Positions 11,641 through 32,299 of a stretch of 64,000 bases of DNA are shown here, piece after piece; within the stretch, counting starts at the first letter, position 1, and each line of letters starts with the position of its first letter. The position numbers and the translations under genes were made by a program. The notes below the pieces were generated by a model. That model saw nothing but the letters and a program-made list of their open reading frames with translations, made no database searches and was not told where the DNA came from. The DNA is from Amoebidium appalachense (Eukaryota > Ichthyosporea), in NCBI GenBank assembly GCA_963693365.1, contig CAVNZM010000004.1, forward strand, positions 7,688,001 to 7,752,000, in the 5' to 3' direction.

Positions 11641-12291
11641 TGTGTGTGTACCTTTTTTTTTGGAGTGGGAAGATGGGGTGGGGGAATGAAGGGGAAGGGG
11701 GGGGGGGGGGGGGGGGGGGGGGGAGAGAGAGAGAGAGAGTGTGTGTGTGTGAGAGAGAGAATTGGGCTCTACCTTAGGTGAGACGCCGATTACTTCTGGT
11801 TTTCTTGGGGGGTTTCGGTTGTTGTTTATGAGGTGTTCTGCTGGTTAGACGGGGAGAGGGACACGTTTTCTGACTTCTAAACACACAACAGCACATATCC
11901 CGTTCCTGCTGTACCCATTCCTCAACACTGTCAGCAAGACACGGCCCTTTGAGTATCTGCGATTGACTAGTCTGGGCGTCATTGGAGCACTGGTTAAGGT
12001 GGGGGTTTTTGTTTTTTTTTTCTCTCTTTTCTTTCTCTTTTTCTTTTTTCATTATTCGCTTTTCTTTTCTTTTCCTTTCTTTTCTTTTCTTTGTTTATGT
12101 ATATATTTATGTATGTGTGTGTGTGTATACATACATACACACATATATATACATATATAACGAGGGGGGGAGGGGGTTGGTTGCGTGTGTGTGCTTTTGT
12201 GTTTTTTGTGTGCAAGTTTTTTGGCGTGTGGGGGTTTGGGTGCTTGTGCCCGTGCATGTGTGTATGTGCACTTTTATGTGTGTGTCTCCCG

Positions 12292-12383
<92 letters not shown>

Positions 12384-12741
12384 GCGTGTGCGTGTGCGTG
12401 TGCGTGTGCGTGTGCGTGTGCGTGTGTGCGTGTGTGTTAGCAGTTTTCTGCACGTGTGTGTCTGCGGCTCTGTGCTGGTGTGTGTGCGTCCGTTTATGTG
12501 GTTGTTAACGTATGTGTGTCTGTGTGTCTTTGTGTGCCCGTGTGTGAGTCTGTGCGGTGTGTGTGTGTGTGTGGCTGTGTTTTGCACATGTATCTGTGCT
12601 GACATAGTTGTTTTTTATTTCAGACTGACGACAGTGAGGTGATCAACTTTCTTCTTTCGACGGAGATCATTCCCCTCAGTCTACGCATCATGGAGACGGG
12701 CAACGAGCTGTCAAAAACGGTAGGTGTGGGTGTGTGTGTGT

Positions 12742-12772
<31 letters not shown>

Positions 12773-12835
12773 GGGGGTGAGGATGGGGGTGGGGGGAGGG
12801 AGTGGGGGTGTGGATGTGGGCGGGTGTGTGTGTGT

Positions 12836-12882
<47 letters not shown>

Positions 12883-13064
12883 AATGCATGCATGCGTGTG
12901 TTGGCGCAGGCGTGGCTGGTGTGCTTGCGTGCATGTATGCAAGGATGGATGCTTGTGTGTGCGCGTACGTGCATGTGTGTGTGCCTGCATGTGCTTGCCT
13001 GTCTGTATTTGCTTTCATGGGTCTGTGTTAATCACTTGCATGTGTGTGCATGTGTGTGTGTGCG

Positions 13065-13096
<32 letters not shown>

Positions 13097-13104
13097 CGTG
13101 CGTG

Positions 13105-13169
<65 letters not shown>

Positions 13170-13257
13170 ATCCGGGCATGCAAGGTGTATGGGTGTTCGT
13201 GAAGGGCTGTGCATGTGCCAATGTGGGTGTGTGTTCCTGTGGCTGTGGCACCTGGTA

Positions 13258-13302
<45 letters not shown>

Positions 13303-13580
13303 CCTCTCCGTTCACGTCCTTCTCGCCTGCACATGTATTTGTTTTTTCTTTCTTTCTTTTTTTCCCAATTTTTTTTTGTTTTCAGATGTTTGCGACGATG
13401 CTCTCTGCCATCTCGATGCATCCACCCCCCTCCCTTCCCCCACCGCCCCCGTTCGGGGGCCCCTTCCTCCCCTCCTCCTCCTCTTGGATGTTGCCAACCC
13501 CAATTGCATACATCCTTCTCAACCATTCACTCACTCACTCATTCACTCACTCACTGACTTCCACGTTCACACACACGCAC

Positions 13581-13617
<37 letters not shown>

Positions 13618-13943
13618 TGCCACGTTCATCGTGCAGAAGATACTCTTAGACGAGCTAGGGCTGCAGTACATCTGTCAGACTTACGAGAGGTTTTTTGCCG
13701 TCGCTACCGTCTTGGGCAACATGGTCCAGGTGCGTCCTTTTAATTCCTTTTACTATTATTATCATTATTATTATTATTATTTTCTTTGTGTGTGTGTGTA
13801 TGTATGTTTGTTTGCATGCCCTTTTCTTTTTTCCTTTCTTTTCTTTTTTCCCTTTCTTTTCTTTTCTTTTCTTTTTTTTTTGTGGGTGTCTTGTGTGGGT
13901 GGGTGAGTGGGTGGACGTGGGTGTCTTGGGGTCTGGGTGTGTG

Positions 13944-13984
<41 letters not shown>

Positions 13985-14828
13985 GTGTGCGTGTGTCTGT
14001 GTGTGCACGCAGGCAGGCAGGCAGGCAGACATGCTTGGGGGCTGGGGGGTTGGGGTTGTATCGCGTGAGCACAACCATTTCTTGATCAGAGTCGAATGAC
14101 ATCCGGATTCGAACTTCGTGTGTACGTGTTGGGGTGTTATGGGTGGGTGGAGGGTGGGGAGGTGGGGGTGGAGAGGGGGGCAGATGTGAGCTGTCGACAG
14201 ATGGGTGGGTAAAGGGGAGGGGGGGGGAGTGAACTGTCGACGGATGGATTGGGAAGAGGGGGGGGGGGAGGGAAGGAGGGAGAGGGGGGGGGGGGGGGGG
14301 GGGGATTGCTGCATGTTGACATTGCCAACAGACACTTGTGGAGCACCCGTCAACCCGACTGCTTAAGCATGTGGTGCGCTGCTACCTGCGCCTTTCAGAT
14401 AACCCGAGGTACGTACGTGTGTGTGCGTGGACTGTCTCTCTCGGTGTGTGTGGGTATGGGTGGATGGGTGGTTGTGTGTGTGTGGGGTGGGGAGAGGGGG
14501 GGGGGGGGGGGGGGGGGAGGAGGGGTTGTGTGTGTGTGTGTCATCGTTCGCCCTCGTCCGCTCTCCCCTCCCCCCTCCCCCCCCCCCCCCCCCCTCCTCC
14601 TCCCCCCCCCCCCGCCCAACCCACCCCTCCTCCTCCTCCTCCTCCCTCCGCGCACCACACCACCGTTATTTTACAAAAGCTTCGTGTTCTGGTAATATTT
14701 ATGTATCTGTGACCACTTCTACCTACTGTATCTCCCTCCCCTCCCCCTCCTCCCCACCCCCATATCTGCCCCCACCGTTCATGTGCTCTCGGGTACCTGC
14801 CCCTCTCCCCTCCTCCCTCCCCCCCTCT

Positions 14829-14862
<34 letters not shown>

Positions 14863-15712
14863 ATCTCTCTCTCTCTTTCTGTGTCTCTCTCTCTCCCTCC
14901 CCCCCCCCCCCCCCCCTCTCGCTCCCTCACTCCCTCTCTCTCCCTCCCTCCCTCCCTCTCTCTCTCTCTCTCTCTCTTTCACTCTCCCTCTCCCCACCTC
15001 TCCCTCCCCCCCCCCCCCCCCCCCCCGCCCGCCCCCTCTCTCTCTCTCTCTCTCCGCCCGCCTCTCTCTCTCTCTTCGCCTCCCCCTATCTCTCTTCCTC
15101 TCTTCTCCCTCCCCCTCCCCCCCCGGAATCCCCCTCACCAACACCCAGTTACACCCAATTGCACCCACTTACACCCACTTACACCTACGCAGGGCACGCG
15201 AGGCGCTGCGGCAATGCCTTCCTGAACCTCTTCGTGACTCCACGTTTTTGGCCTGCCTCAAGGTACGCACGTGAAAACACTCATGCACGTAGTGTACATG
15301 TGCCTGACGAGATAATGTGTGCGGATGTGTGTGCCGGTGCCCGTGTAACATGGAGATGTTTCATGGAAGACACGTACATACGTGCAGCAATTGTTCAGCG
15401 TTCACGTGCATGCATTCCATGCAGTTACAGGATTTGTATGGTTAGCCTACAAACACATATGATGCAAACGAACCATTGCCTGTATATGCCATCCTGAAAT
15501 CAGTAAGGGGTTTGTATACAGTACAAGTTTATAGTACTGCATTTTTTTTTATCGATACCAAATTTTATCGACCATTGCATATATATGACATTAAATTTTA
15601 AAACGGGTGTTTTAATTTTAATCTCGTCCAATCACAGGAGGACCAGGTGACCACCAAGTGGCTGGGCCAACTGCTCCTCAACCTCAACAGCGACGCCCTG
15701 CCCCCCTCGTAG
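9662..15712 (+). CDS. CNOT9: CCR4-NOT transcription complex subunit 9 (Rcd1/Caf40)
   Basis: Nine exons join in perfect phase to 304 codons plus TAG: 9662-9772, 10333-10441, 11050-11205, 11892-11998, 12624-12719, 13616-13729, 14332-14408, 15193-15262 and 15638-15712. The protein is collinear with human CNOT9 (299 residues): [85 protein letters not shown] and [17 protein letters not shown] are all evident. CNOT9 is an armadillo-repeat scaffold of the CCR4-NOT deadenylase that contacts NOT1 and tryptophan-containing partners such as GW182/TNRC6. The ATG at 9662 gives a proline/glutamine-rich N-terminus. The frame is open upstream to an acceptor-like (AC)nCAG at about 9625, so an extra 5' exon is possible. 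Introns 1 and 3 hold exon-fragment duplicates. Introns 2 and 5 have GT-rich starts and AC-rich ends. Confidence 0.97.
10118..10354 (+). repeat. Partial duplication of the exon 2 acceptor region in CNOT9 intron 1
   Basis: TTATTTCCCAGCTTGTGCT and the bases after it occur at 10146-10178 and again at the true exon 2 boundary, 10322-10354: 33 bases with one mismatch, 176 bases apart. The flanking ACAGCAACACTAAC and TGGTATTAT words are also shared (about 10118 and 10259). The upstream copy keeps the acceptor and first ten codons, then diverges into an AT-rich open frame. Confidence 0.8.
11371..11423 (+). pseudogene. Pseudo-exon: duplicate of the 3' end of CNOT9 exon 3
   Basis: These 53 bases match 11157-11209 at 48 positions and include the end of exon 3 and its donor (CTCAAGGgtac). 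The copy has its own acceptor context (gtgtctctgcag) and encodes [14 protein letters not shown]. Spliced as an exon it would be 43 bases, not a multiple of three, so inclusion after exon 3 would shift the frame. It is most likely a dead tandem duplicate or a poison exon. Confidence 0.75.
11590..11639. repeat. Poly(G) run of about 50
   Basis: Uninterrupted G from 11590 to 11639 in CNOT9 intron 3, one of the longest in the window. Another follows at about 11699-11722. Such runs are G-quadruplex-prone and their assembled length is unreliable. Confidence 0.9.
12296..12438 (+). repeat. (GT)n then (GTGTGC)n microsatellite
   Basis: GT dinucleotides to about 12378, then GTGTGC hexamers to about 12430, within CNOT9 intron 4. 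The change of unit is sharp. Confidence 0.9.
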
Positions 15713-15838
15713 CCAGAAATAGTGCCATGCACTATAAATAGCACGTATGCTGACGAATGCACTGCCAGCCCGCAGGCCGGGCTGGCCCACCCTGTCATAC
15801 GCTTGTCTTGGCCCTTTTCCGGCTGGCCCGGGGGGGCG

Positions 15839-15844
15839 AATAAA
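15839..15844 (+). promoter_or_regulatory. Polyadenylation signal AATAAA of CNOT9
   Basis: AATAAA lies 127 bases after the CNOT9 stop, followed by a GT-rich region (cgggtgtgtgga, then (GT)n from 15905), the expected downstream element type. Confidence 0.7.
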
Positions 15845-15899
15845 CTATCTCGGGTGTGTGGATATACGCGTGGGGTATGTTGTTGATTTGAGTGTACTT

Positions 15900-15904
<5 letters not shown>

Positions 15905-15955
<51 letters not shown>

Positions 15956-16074
15956 CGTGTGTTGAGCTGCGCGCGTGTGTGGCCTCAACACACACACACC
16001 GTCAAATCCACACGTCCACGTACATACACACACACACATACGAGTGTGCATGTGCGCACACTCACCCGCGCACG

Positions 16075-16136
<62 letters not shown>

Positions 16137-16334
16137 TCAAAACACCCATACACACACATTTACACACACAAACGGTAACACAAATCACTCATACACAGTC
16201 ACACATTTACACACGCACAAACACAAACGTCAACACACAATCACTCCTACACACACATTTACGCACACACACACACCTCAGTACCATCGGGCGCCATCTC
16301 AACGGGTCAATGGTTGCGAACCATGGAGAAGAAA

Positions 16335-16383
<49 letters not shown>
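15905..16383. repeat. (GT)n, (AC)n and a 49-base poly(G) run
   Basis: GT repeat at 15905-15960, AC-rich DNA at 16015-16280 with a pure (AC)n core at about 16077-16131, then G from 16335 to 16383. The GT and AC blocks form a large inverted repeat. No gene is seen. Confidence 0.85.
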
Positions 16384-16385
<2 letters not shown>

Positions 16386-17015
16386 TATAAGCTCCTTTCA
16401 GCCAAATTGAACGTGACTGACGAGCTTGACCGGCAATTCTGCCCCTTTACTGTACTAAAAACCTGAGACATGTACATGCAATGTACGAGATATCATGGTT
16501 TTTTCTTTTTTCGTATACACCAAACTAGAAGGACATATCTACATGCATATGGCGTCCTGGGGTGTCGCCCTGATTTTCTGACATATCTCAGGAATATCCG
16601 ATTACGCAGTACAGGTGCCCAAACTTCGCGCTATGCGTCAAATTTAGGGAATATATTGATATTAGTTACGGAACTGACCAAGATATTCATATTTTGGTAC
16701 CATACAAACTTCGAAAACGGTGGTAAAGGATAATACGTTAGATAAAAAGGTGAAAATTTGAAATTCTTGGTACCATACATACAACACATTTCCTTTTGCG
16801 TCTCATTCCAATCGGTAAATAATCCTTCAACTAACGCTAGCTAGCAATTCAACAAACCTTGATATATATCCAATCGAAAAGTATTGTACAGATTACCACG
16901 AAACTACAACTTATCCTCATTACCTACGCACATCTTTTTCCAATCCACAAACAGTCTAAGATATCGGTGAGATAAACATTTCACTCATATCTCGTCTTAT
17001 GTAGCCACAGGCTGC

Positions 17016-20498
<3,483 letters not shown>

Positions 20499-20813
20499 CT
20501 GGAGGGAGGGGGGGAGGGGGAGGGTTGGGGTGGGGGGAGGGAAGGTACGTGTAAGGATGTCTGCAGATGTTTTCTCCACTTCCCTTTTCCTTTTTCTCCC
20601 CTTTCGGAGATGCGATTGGAGAGCCGGACGAGGGGAGAGGGCAGGGGGGGGGGGGGGGGGGGGGGGGGGGAAGGTGGGGGCAAGAGTACAAGAGCCAATT
20701 CTTATATTGAACATGGCCAATTTCATCGGTCATGCAGCGCCATTCCTTTTATCCCCCCCCCCCCCCCCCTCCCCCCAAAAAAAAAAAAAAAAGAAGAGCA
20801 CCAACACCCCCCT

Positions 20814-20851
<38 letters not shown>

Positions 20852-20900
20852 ACCACCACCACCAAAAAAAAAAAAAAAGAAAGAAAGCACCCACACATCC

Positions 20901-20949
<49 letters not shown>

Positions 20950-21535
20950 AAAAAGAAAGAAAGAAAGAAAGAAAGAAAAAGAAAGAAATAAACACCCGCC
21001 CACGCACCCACCCACCCACAACCCTCCCCCTCCTCCCCCCTCCCCCTCTCCCCCCCAACCCACCCACCTATCCACCCACCCATCCACTCACCCAAACACC
21101 TGGTCCTCCCCCCCCCCCCCCCCCCCCCCCCCCCCGCCCTTCCTCCCCATCCCTTCCCTCCCCCCCCCCCCCCCCCCACCTCCCCCCTCACCCACCCACC
21201 CACCCATCCACTCACCCCCACACCCAATTATAACCCCCCCCCCCCCCCCCCCCTCTCCTTCCTCCCCTCCCCCACCCACCCACCGCCCCTCCCTCCCCAC
21301 TTTCGCCCCCTTCCCCCCAAAAACACACACCACGTACCCTTAGTGCCATCCATGCCACACCCATCAACTGTTCACTCCCCCTTGCCCCAACTCCCTCCGG
21401 CCGGTGGCCCCCTAGAAGACCCCCGGCCCGGCACACAGCCAATACCCAATCAAAACGTGCAGAAACCTGTGGTTTTGGTGGGTCGGCAGTAGGAAAGGGG
21501 TGGGGGTGGGGGGGGGGGGGGGGGGGGGGGGAGGT

Positions 21536-21676
21536 TAGAACACCAAACACGGTAGGAAGTACAACTACACGAGAAGAAACACGGTGCACGAAACATGCAA
21601 AGGCAAACATTCAAGTACGTGCGTGCACGCAACTGAAGCATCGTGCACAGTTTGCAACTTCAGCAGAGCCCATCCC

Positions 21677-21678
<2 letters not shown>
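21536..21678 (-). repeat. Dispersed element, diverged partial copy
   Basis: Between two G runs, CACCAAACACGGTAGGAAGT, CATGCAAAGGCAAACATTCA and CAGAGCCCATCC follow the order of the other minus-orientation copies (compare 48919-49067). The centre differs. Confidence 0.7.
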
Positions 21679-21709
<31 letters not shown>

Positions 21710-22246
21710 GGGGGGAGGGGGGGGGGTTTGAAGGGGGGATGGGGGGGGGGAGGGAGGGGGAGTGAGAGAGAGAGAGATCGGAGATGAAATGATGAGAGGA
21801 AAGAAGGAGAAAGGGGGTAAGGAGGGTAATGGTTGTTTTTAGATGGAGGTGTTAGAAGGGGAAAAGAAAACGGAAAGCAAAAGGAACAGGGGGTGGGGAG
21901 TGGGGAGGGGGGGGGGGGGGGGAGGAGGGGGAGATGGGACGGAGGGAGGGAGGGGGGGAGGAAGGGGGGGAGGGTCATCAGGAGGTTAATTAGATCTGAG
22001 TGTAGTGCTGTCAACATATTTGCAAAGGTACACAGAGGCACACTAGGGAAATGTCCTGCACTTGCCAAGTTAAATGCACGCTGGCGGAAAGAGTGCGTGA
22101 TTTACCCTAGAGCTCATGGTTTGCGCTATTAGCTTTTTCTGGCACACTTGCGCACAGGTACACACATGCGAAAAACGTACACATGCAGACGCAATAATAC
22201 ACCAACATAAGTTGGCACTCCCACGGTAGGCCTGCTCGCCCCCCCC

Positions 22247-22278
<32 letters not shown>

Positions 22279-22435
22279 AGTCCGTTTACCTGCCTGCTTG
22301 TTTCACCCAAAACATCCCTTCCCTTCCTCCCCCCTCCCCACCCTCTCCCATAGGCATACATACACACGGCAATGAAGAACACCCACGTGCACACACAACC
22401 ACACAGTACACCCACACCCACACCCACACCCACAT

Positions 22436-22545
<110 letters not shown>

Positions 22546-23055
22546 CTGTGGCCATGTCATTGCTTTCTTGTTGGCTGGCAGCGAGGTCAGGTGCCACAGT
22601 CCGACACAATCTGGCCACCACCATCCGTCAATTGTAATCCGCCTCCAGACACACAGACACACAGACACACACGCACGCGCACACACACATGCACACACGC
22701 CTGCCCGCACGCCTGCCCGCACGGACCCCCCCCCCCCCCCCCCCCCCCCCCCCACACACACACACATACCCACACACACACAGACACCAACGGACACACA
22801 CAGACCCCCCCCCCCCCCCCCCCACCCACCCACCCACCCACACGCACGCGCACGTGCAGGCTGCCCCCCCCCCCCCCCCCCCCCCCCCCCACAAAAAAAA
22901 AAAAAAAAAAAAAAAAACACCCCCACACACACCCACACCCACCAAAAAAAAAAAAAAAAAAAAAACACCCACCCACCCACCCACACACACAACCACCCAC
23001 CCACCCACACACACATGCACACATGCACACACTCACACACACACACACGCACACG

Positions 23056-27428
<4,373 letters not shown>

Positions 27429-28535
27429 ATATATATATAAGGATAAGGAATGAGGGGTGCGTGGGCCGCAGAAATGAAGCCGTGTGCTTATCTATGGCAG
27501 GGACGGGGGTTCATTTGAGGTGATCCGCGGAAGGATGTGAAGCGATGTTGGGAAAGTTTGGGGTGGTCGGTTCCAGATGATTGGAGAAGGGAAGCACAGG
27601 CCGCCACCATCCGGGACAGGCGTTTGTAGATAAGGTCGCAAGATGTTGTCAACGAACAAGTCATGCAGGCCACCTAAATAAAGTCACCAGGGCACATATA
27701 TAGTTTTTGCAGAACCGTAGATATTGCTATGAAACCTCAAAGCCATTGGGTGAGGTGAGTGTGCCCCCAAACTTTTGAAGAGAGACCGCCGAAGAGCTCG
27801 TCAGCGCCCCGGTTGTGGCCGTTGTTTGCCCGGCATACCACAGTTTTTATCCGCATACCAGTCGAGTGTAGCATGCTTTGATAGGCTGTTGTAAACATTC
27901 CTCATTAAAATTTCAGGGCCGGCCGGACCGTCAGTTCACGGTTTGTCAGTAACAGCTTGAGAAAACTCCTTAGGGGAGCTCGAGACAACCACGAATTATT
28001 TATAACATGCTGCGTGAGTCCATTGTGGTTCCTTTTCCGTCTGCTGACTTACCTCTGGCCAGGGAAACTCGTGTCGTGGCAATGGCCAATTTGTGACTCA
28101 GGTGCAGTCACTGCGTCAAAGGCTTTCATCGACTGTCGTGACACCTGCAGGTCCTCCTGGGAGGAGCCTGGAAGCAGCAGTTTGCCATGCGGTAGGCCCA
28201 CCGTGAACTTCAGAAACTTCAAAGGCCAAAACCACCATTTCCTGCTGGTAGTACAGTATGACTGCTAGATTTCTTGAAAGTTTAGAGTAAAATCCCCCCC
28301 TCCCCCCCCCCCCCTAGCCTCCCCCCCCCCTTTGCCCACCAGACAACTTCTTCGGGACGAGCACGTGCAGAATAAAAATGTGTGTGTACTGCATGTAGAC
28401 TGTTAAGTTTCACAGGTTGTTTAAAACCGACTTACAGTACTGTGCAGCTCGTGCATGTCAGTAGGCTAAATGGTTCATGGGGATTCCTGCGTCGATAGTG
28501 CATGGTGCGTGGATGTGCAGGTACTGAAGTAGGAG
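27429..28535. other. Upstream region of gene C and left flank of the LTR element
   Basis: Unique sequence with few microsatellites. ATATATATATA at 27427-27438 touches the start of gene C. A 103-codon plus-strand frame at 27957-28268 has no recognisable domain. No supported gene. Confidence 0.5.
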
Positions 28536-28831
28536 TGTGGTGTGATTGCGCCATACGCGGTAAATACCAATAGATGCGTAGCCAATCGGATACGAGCCTG
28601 GCGCTCCATATTTGGATTGAGGTATTCAATGAGTGCGCCTACGTGTCCTGGAGGCACGATCCTGTATGTACATCAGCCTCCGCTCTGTGCTGTGCAGAGG
28701 GCCGATAGTAAAGGGTTAGGGAAACGAGTGAGTTCCCGCAACCCCCAGTGTTAGTGTCGTGTTGCCTTTTCCGCTATAACTCCGTTCAAAGAACCCACTT
28801 CAACACACGTATACACACAAGAGACACAACA
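28536..28831 (+). repeat. 5' LTR of the Ty3/Gypsy element
   Basis: 296 bases starting TGTGGTGTGATTGCGCCATA and ending GAGACACAACA, repeated at 35956-36247. It has the canonical TG...CA ends. By eye the LTRs differ by about seven substitutions and one 4-base indel (TATG present here), roughly 2.4% divergence, so the insertion is not recent. Confidence 0.92.
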
Positions 28832-28950
28832 GTCTGAGCTACACACTTAAAGCGGTAGTTTTGCGCGGAGTTCTCGCACTTAGGTTAAGTTAAACACAGT
28901 TTTTTCTTTTCCTTTTCTCTCGCATACACTAGTTTTCTTTCTTAACAACC

Positions 28951-30482
28951 ATGGCAGATAATGGTGAAGGTCGCAATAGCCGCGAGGCTTCGCCCGAGCG
29001 AGAGGTTGAGGAATCCCGTCGCCGTTCTCCTCCTCTTAATGATGCCGTTGGGCAGGTTGAGGGGAACGAAGACCAGCAGGTTAGTTCAGAGTTCGCTGGT
29101 TTAGAGGCTCGTTTGGCACAAGTCCAACGCGAGCAGGAGGCCGCTGAAGCCGAGTTGCGTGCGGAGCGCGAGCGCGTGGAAGCTTTACGCGCGGAACAGC
29201 AGCGCCAGCTTGAGCGTCAGGAGACCCTACGCCAGCAGGCTACCGCGGTAGCAGCACAACAAGGCTCAGGTTCAGCGAGCCATAGCTGAGGCAGAGGCCC
29301 GTAAACAGGCAACTCTGGAAGTGACTGCCCGTTTGCGTGGCCAGTACGACGAAATAAACGCCGAGGTCGCTAAGCAGGGAGACGCGTTGGCTGTTTTAGA
29401 GCAGCAGGTGGCCGCAGCTTTGCAGGGTGTGCCTGTCGTTCCACCCTTGGTTGCACCGGCTCCGAACGTACCGGCCGTTGTTCCCATTCCGTCGCAACAG
29501 GCCCCGCCTCCCAACATGCCACCACCGCCTCCAATTCTCCCGCCAGCACCTCCTACTTTACCCGTCCAGCGTAACCTGAATCCTCAGTTCGGCGCCCCCG
29601 TCGGGCAGCGTGGGGAGGAGTCTTTCACTCCCCTCAATACACCCGAACGCGCGGGTTCTACCAGTGCCCCTCCCCAGACTCAACCACGCACAGTGCCTCC
29701 TCCGGCGCCTCCCATGCTCCCCGGTGCCGGCATGTTTGGCGAAGAGGACCCTATTCCCGTGGGCACACCGTTTACGTCGCTCCCTGGGTACCGTCCCCCG
29801 GAGAAGCCCATCGAGCGCAAGATATATTCGGTTCTTTTCAATCAGGCACAGCATGCTGATGATGGGTGGGACTGGACGTACCCCCCGCAAACAGCGGCTG
29901 ATCCATCCCAGGTTGACAGTAGAGTTTACGGCAAGCTCCAGAAGATTACGGCCGAAAATGTTTTCCTCTCGTCTACATACGCCAGCCTTCTCTCGGGTTA
30001 TCAAGCGGCGAGCATTCAAAAGCACAAGTTTGGGTGCACGCGCGTTTTCTTCACCTCGATGGTGAGCCAGTCGGAATATCAGCGCGAAGTGACGCAGTGA
30101 ATCAGCTCATTTCCAAAGTCAGGCCCCACCTGACTCTTCCGGAGATTATGAACCCGACTTCGACCGCCTTAGCCCCCTCGTCCGCTATGTGTTAACCAAT
30201 CTTATTCCGGAAATGGCGATTTTGTCATTGATCCATGAGGTGAATGTTTCGCCCGTTCCCGCTACCGCCTCAGACCGTCGGAAAGCACAACGCTCTGTGT
30301 TGGAGTCACAGATGCTGAGTGCTCTCCAAGACATTCGTTCCAACGAGGCGCCGTACCAGGGTTCATGGCAGAAGCCAAACCCTCGGTCGAAGCAGCGCCA
30401 TCAGCCGTACCAGTTTCCTAAACCACCCCACAATTCCTTTGACTATAATCGGTACGGGGGTTCTCCCAGATCATGCGACTGA
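28951..30482 (+). pseudogene. gag-like region of the LTR element, broken
   Basis: Starts with ATG after the leader and encodes a charged, coiled-coil-like segment rich in E, R and Q (LRAERERVEALRAEQQRQ), then a proline-rich stretch, then a capsid-like segment (about 29810-30482). The frame stops at 29287-29289, continues in another frame from about 29290 to 30100, and again from about 30120. Beyond 30482 the sequence is Gly/Arg/Pro rich. No intact CCHC zinc knuckle is seen. Confidence 0.7.
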
Positions 30483-30765
30483 CCCATACTATAACGCACC
30501 TGCCCCTGTCCGTCCACCTCCACCACGGGGTGACTGAGCCAATGGGGCCCCACGGGGTGACTGGGGTACTGGGGCTTCCCAGCCGCGTTCACGGCCTCCT
30601 AGGCAGACAGGTAATCGTGGGGGCCAGTACCAGCAAGGTGACAAGGGTCGTGGGGGCCATGGCGGTGCACCACCTGGCGCTGGGCTTGGGGATACCCGTC
30701 CTCGTGGGCCACCACGCCCACGCAACTAGGGGTGCCTTGGTGGGAGTGCTACAGATTCGTCTCAG

Positions 30766-31584
30766 GTGGGTGATCCTCAGGTGGTAGGCGACAGTCCCCC
30801 CTCTACCCCTCTCTCCCCACCTTCTAAAAAGGCGCGTTATGATGAATCTTTGGGTCAACCAGGTATGAAGGACAACTCTAGTGTGCTGTGTGCTTCTATA
30901 CCGGCACCTCCCTCTTCTGAGTTGGATAGTACCAACCAGTTCGAAGGGCAGGCAGCTAGCACTCAGCCGCAGAGACACACTAGCATACCCACTCCTACTA
31001 AGGTCGTCCCGAGACCTAGATATACAGTATTTTTATCTTTTTCGCATAATATCAAAACAAAGGCTTTGTATGATCCGGGTTCCCAGGTAACCCTTATGAA
31101 ATATTCTCTCTTTAAACACCTTCAAGAAGCAGGAACAGCTTTAGAGCTGTCCCCTTCCTTGATGGCTGCTGGTGGTATTACTCCCACGGGGAGTCCGCTT
31201 GAAGTTAAAGGTGGGTCCGTTATCCCTTGGCTGGTGGGCAATACCCTTTTGGATTGGCCCTTCCTAGTCGTAGGGGATATGAATGGACCGGACGTTTTTC
31301 TGGGAAATGATTGGATAGACACATGGGTTAAGACTGCAAATTTGGAGACACAGGCACTTACCTTAAGAAACGGAGATTCAGTCCTCCTTTCTTATGACCA
31401 TTTACCTGATGTCGCAGCTTATTGCCGTTTGCAAAACCCAGTAGTGCTTAAAGCACATACTGTTACGAAGAAATTTTTAAAGGCGCGTAGCCATATGCCA
31501 GCGGGACCTGCGTTGTTTATGCCTAAACATTACAACAGTATTTTCCGGCTGATATGGTTGCTGTTCACCCTAGTGGTGATGTAG
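30766..31584 (+). pseudogene. Retropepsin-like protease region
   Basis: Open for 272 codons. YDPGSQVTLM, about one third in, matches the retroviral-type aspartic protease motif (D-S/T-G) in a relaxed form, D-P-G-S. VFLGNDWI follows downstream, as in the second conserved strand of Ty3/Gypsy proteases (I-L-G-x-D-x-L). The frame ends at TAG 31582 and coding similarity continues in another frame to about 32297. Confidence 0.75.
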
Positions 31585-32299
31585 GCTTGCTTGCTTACAA
31601 ATTTTCCGAAGATGATGTGCCTTTATTACCTAGTAATCTTGGCCATGTTCAGTCACTGACTGAGCAAACAATTGCAGAAATCTACTCGGTTGCGGATATA
31701 AACAGCTCTGGTGTTCTTGATTTTCGCGTGTCTACTGCAACCGGCCGGGCAGCGGGGTACACTGGCATGGCGAAGTCTTTAGGATTGGTACCTAGCCCAT
31801 ACCCGTCCCAAAGATGTAGTCCTGCTGGGCGGGGCACATATGATAATCCTATAAATTCAGAAGAGGTGGATTATGCTCGTAGGTTAGCTGTCCACTCTTT
31901 GTATACTAGTGCATGCATGCCAGCCGCGGGTGACTGTAACAGTGAGGATATAAATGTATCTGATAATGTGCATATGGAGTTGGATGACGGTTTGGGGGTA
32001 GATCCTCCCTCTCGGCAGCAATCCATTTCAATAAATCTGCCACAATTATCCGCAACCTCCCTAGTCGATACCCTCATGCAAACAGAAGAAGGGGCCACTG
32101 AGATCCCGGACTCTGAGTTAGGTAATGGCTCACGGTTCACCCTAGAAGGGGCCCGTAGAGCTCAGTCACACACAGCACCCACCGCCACCCACCGTATACC
32201 ATGGAAATATAATTTTCCTGAGTATACTCCAGAGCTTACAGAACGTGTTTCCTCATTTTTGGATAAACATTATGATGCATGTGTTTATTTAAAATGAGC

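Noticed and set aside
14040-14120. B-box-like GTTCGAATCC on the minus strand
   Set aside because: The upstream sequence is (AC)n/C-rich with no A box or acceptor stem; it lies in CNOT9 intron 6.
27957-28268. 103-codon frame left of the LTR element
   Set aside because: No domain or conserved motif, no poly(A) signal; kept only as part of the interval description.
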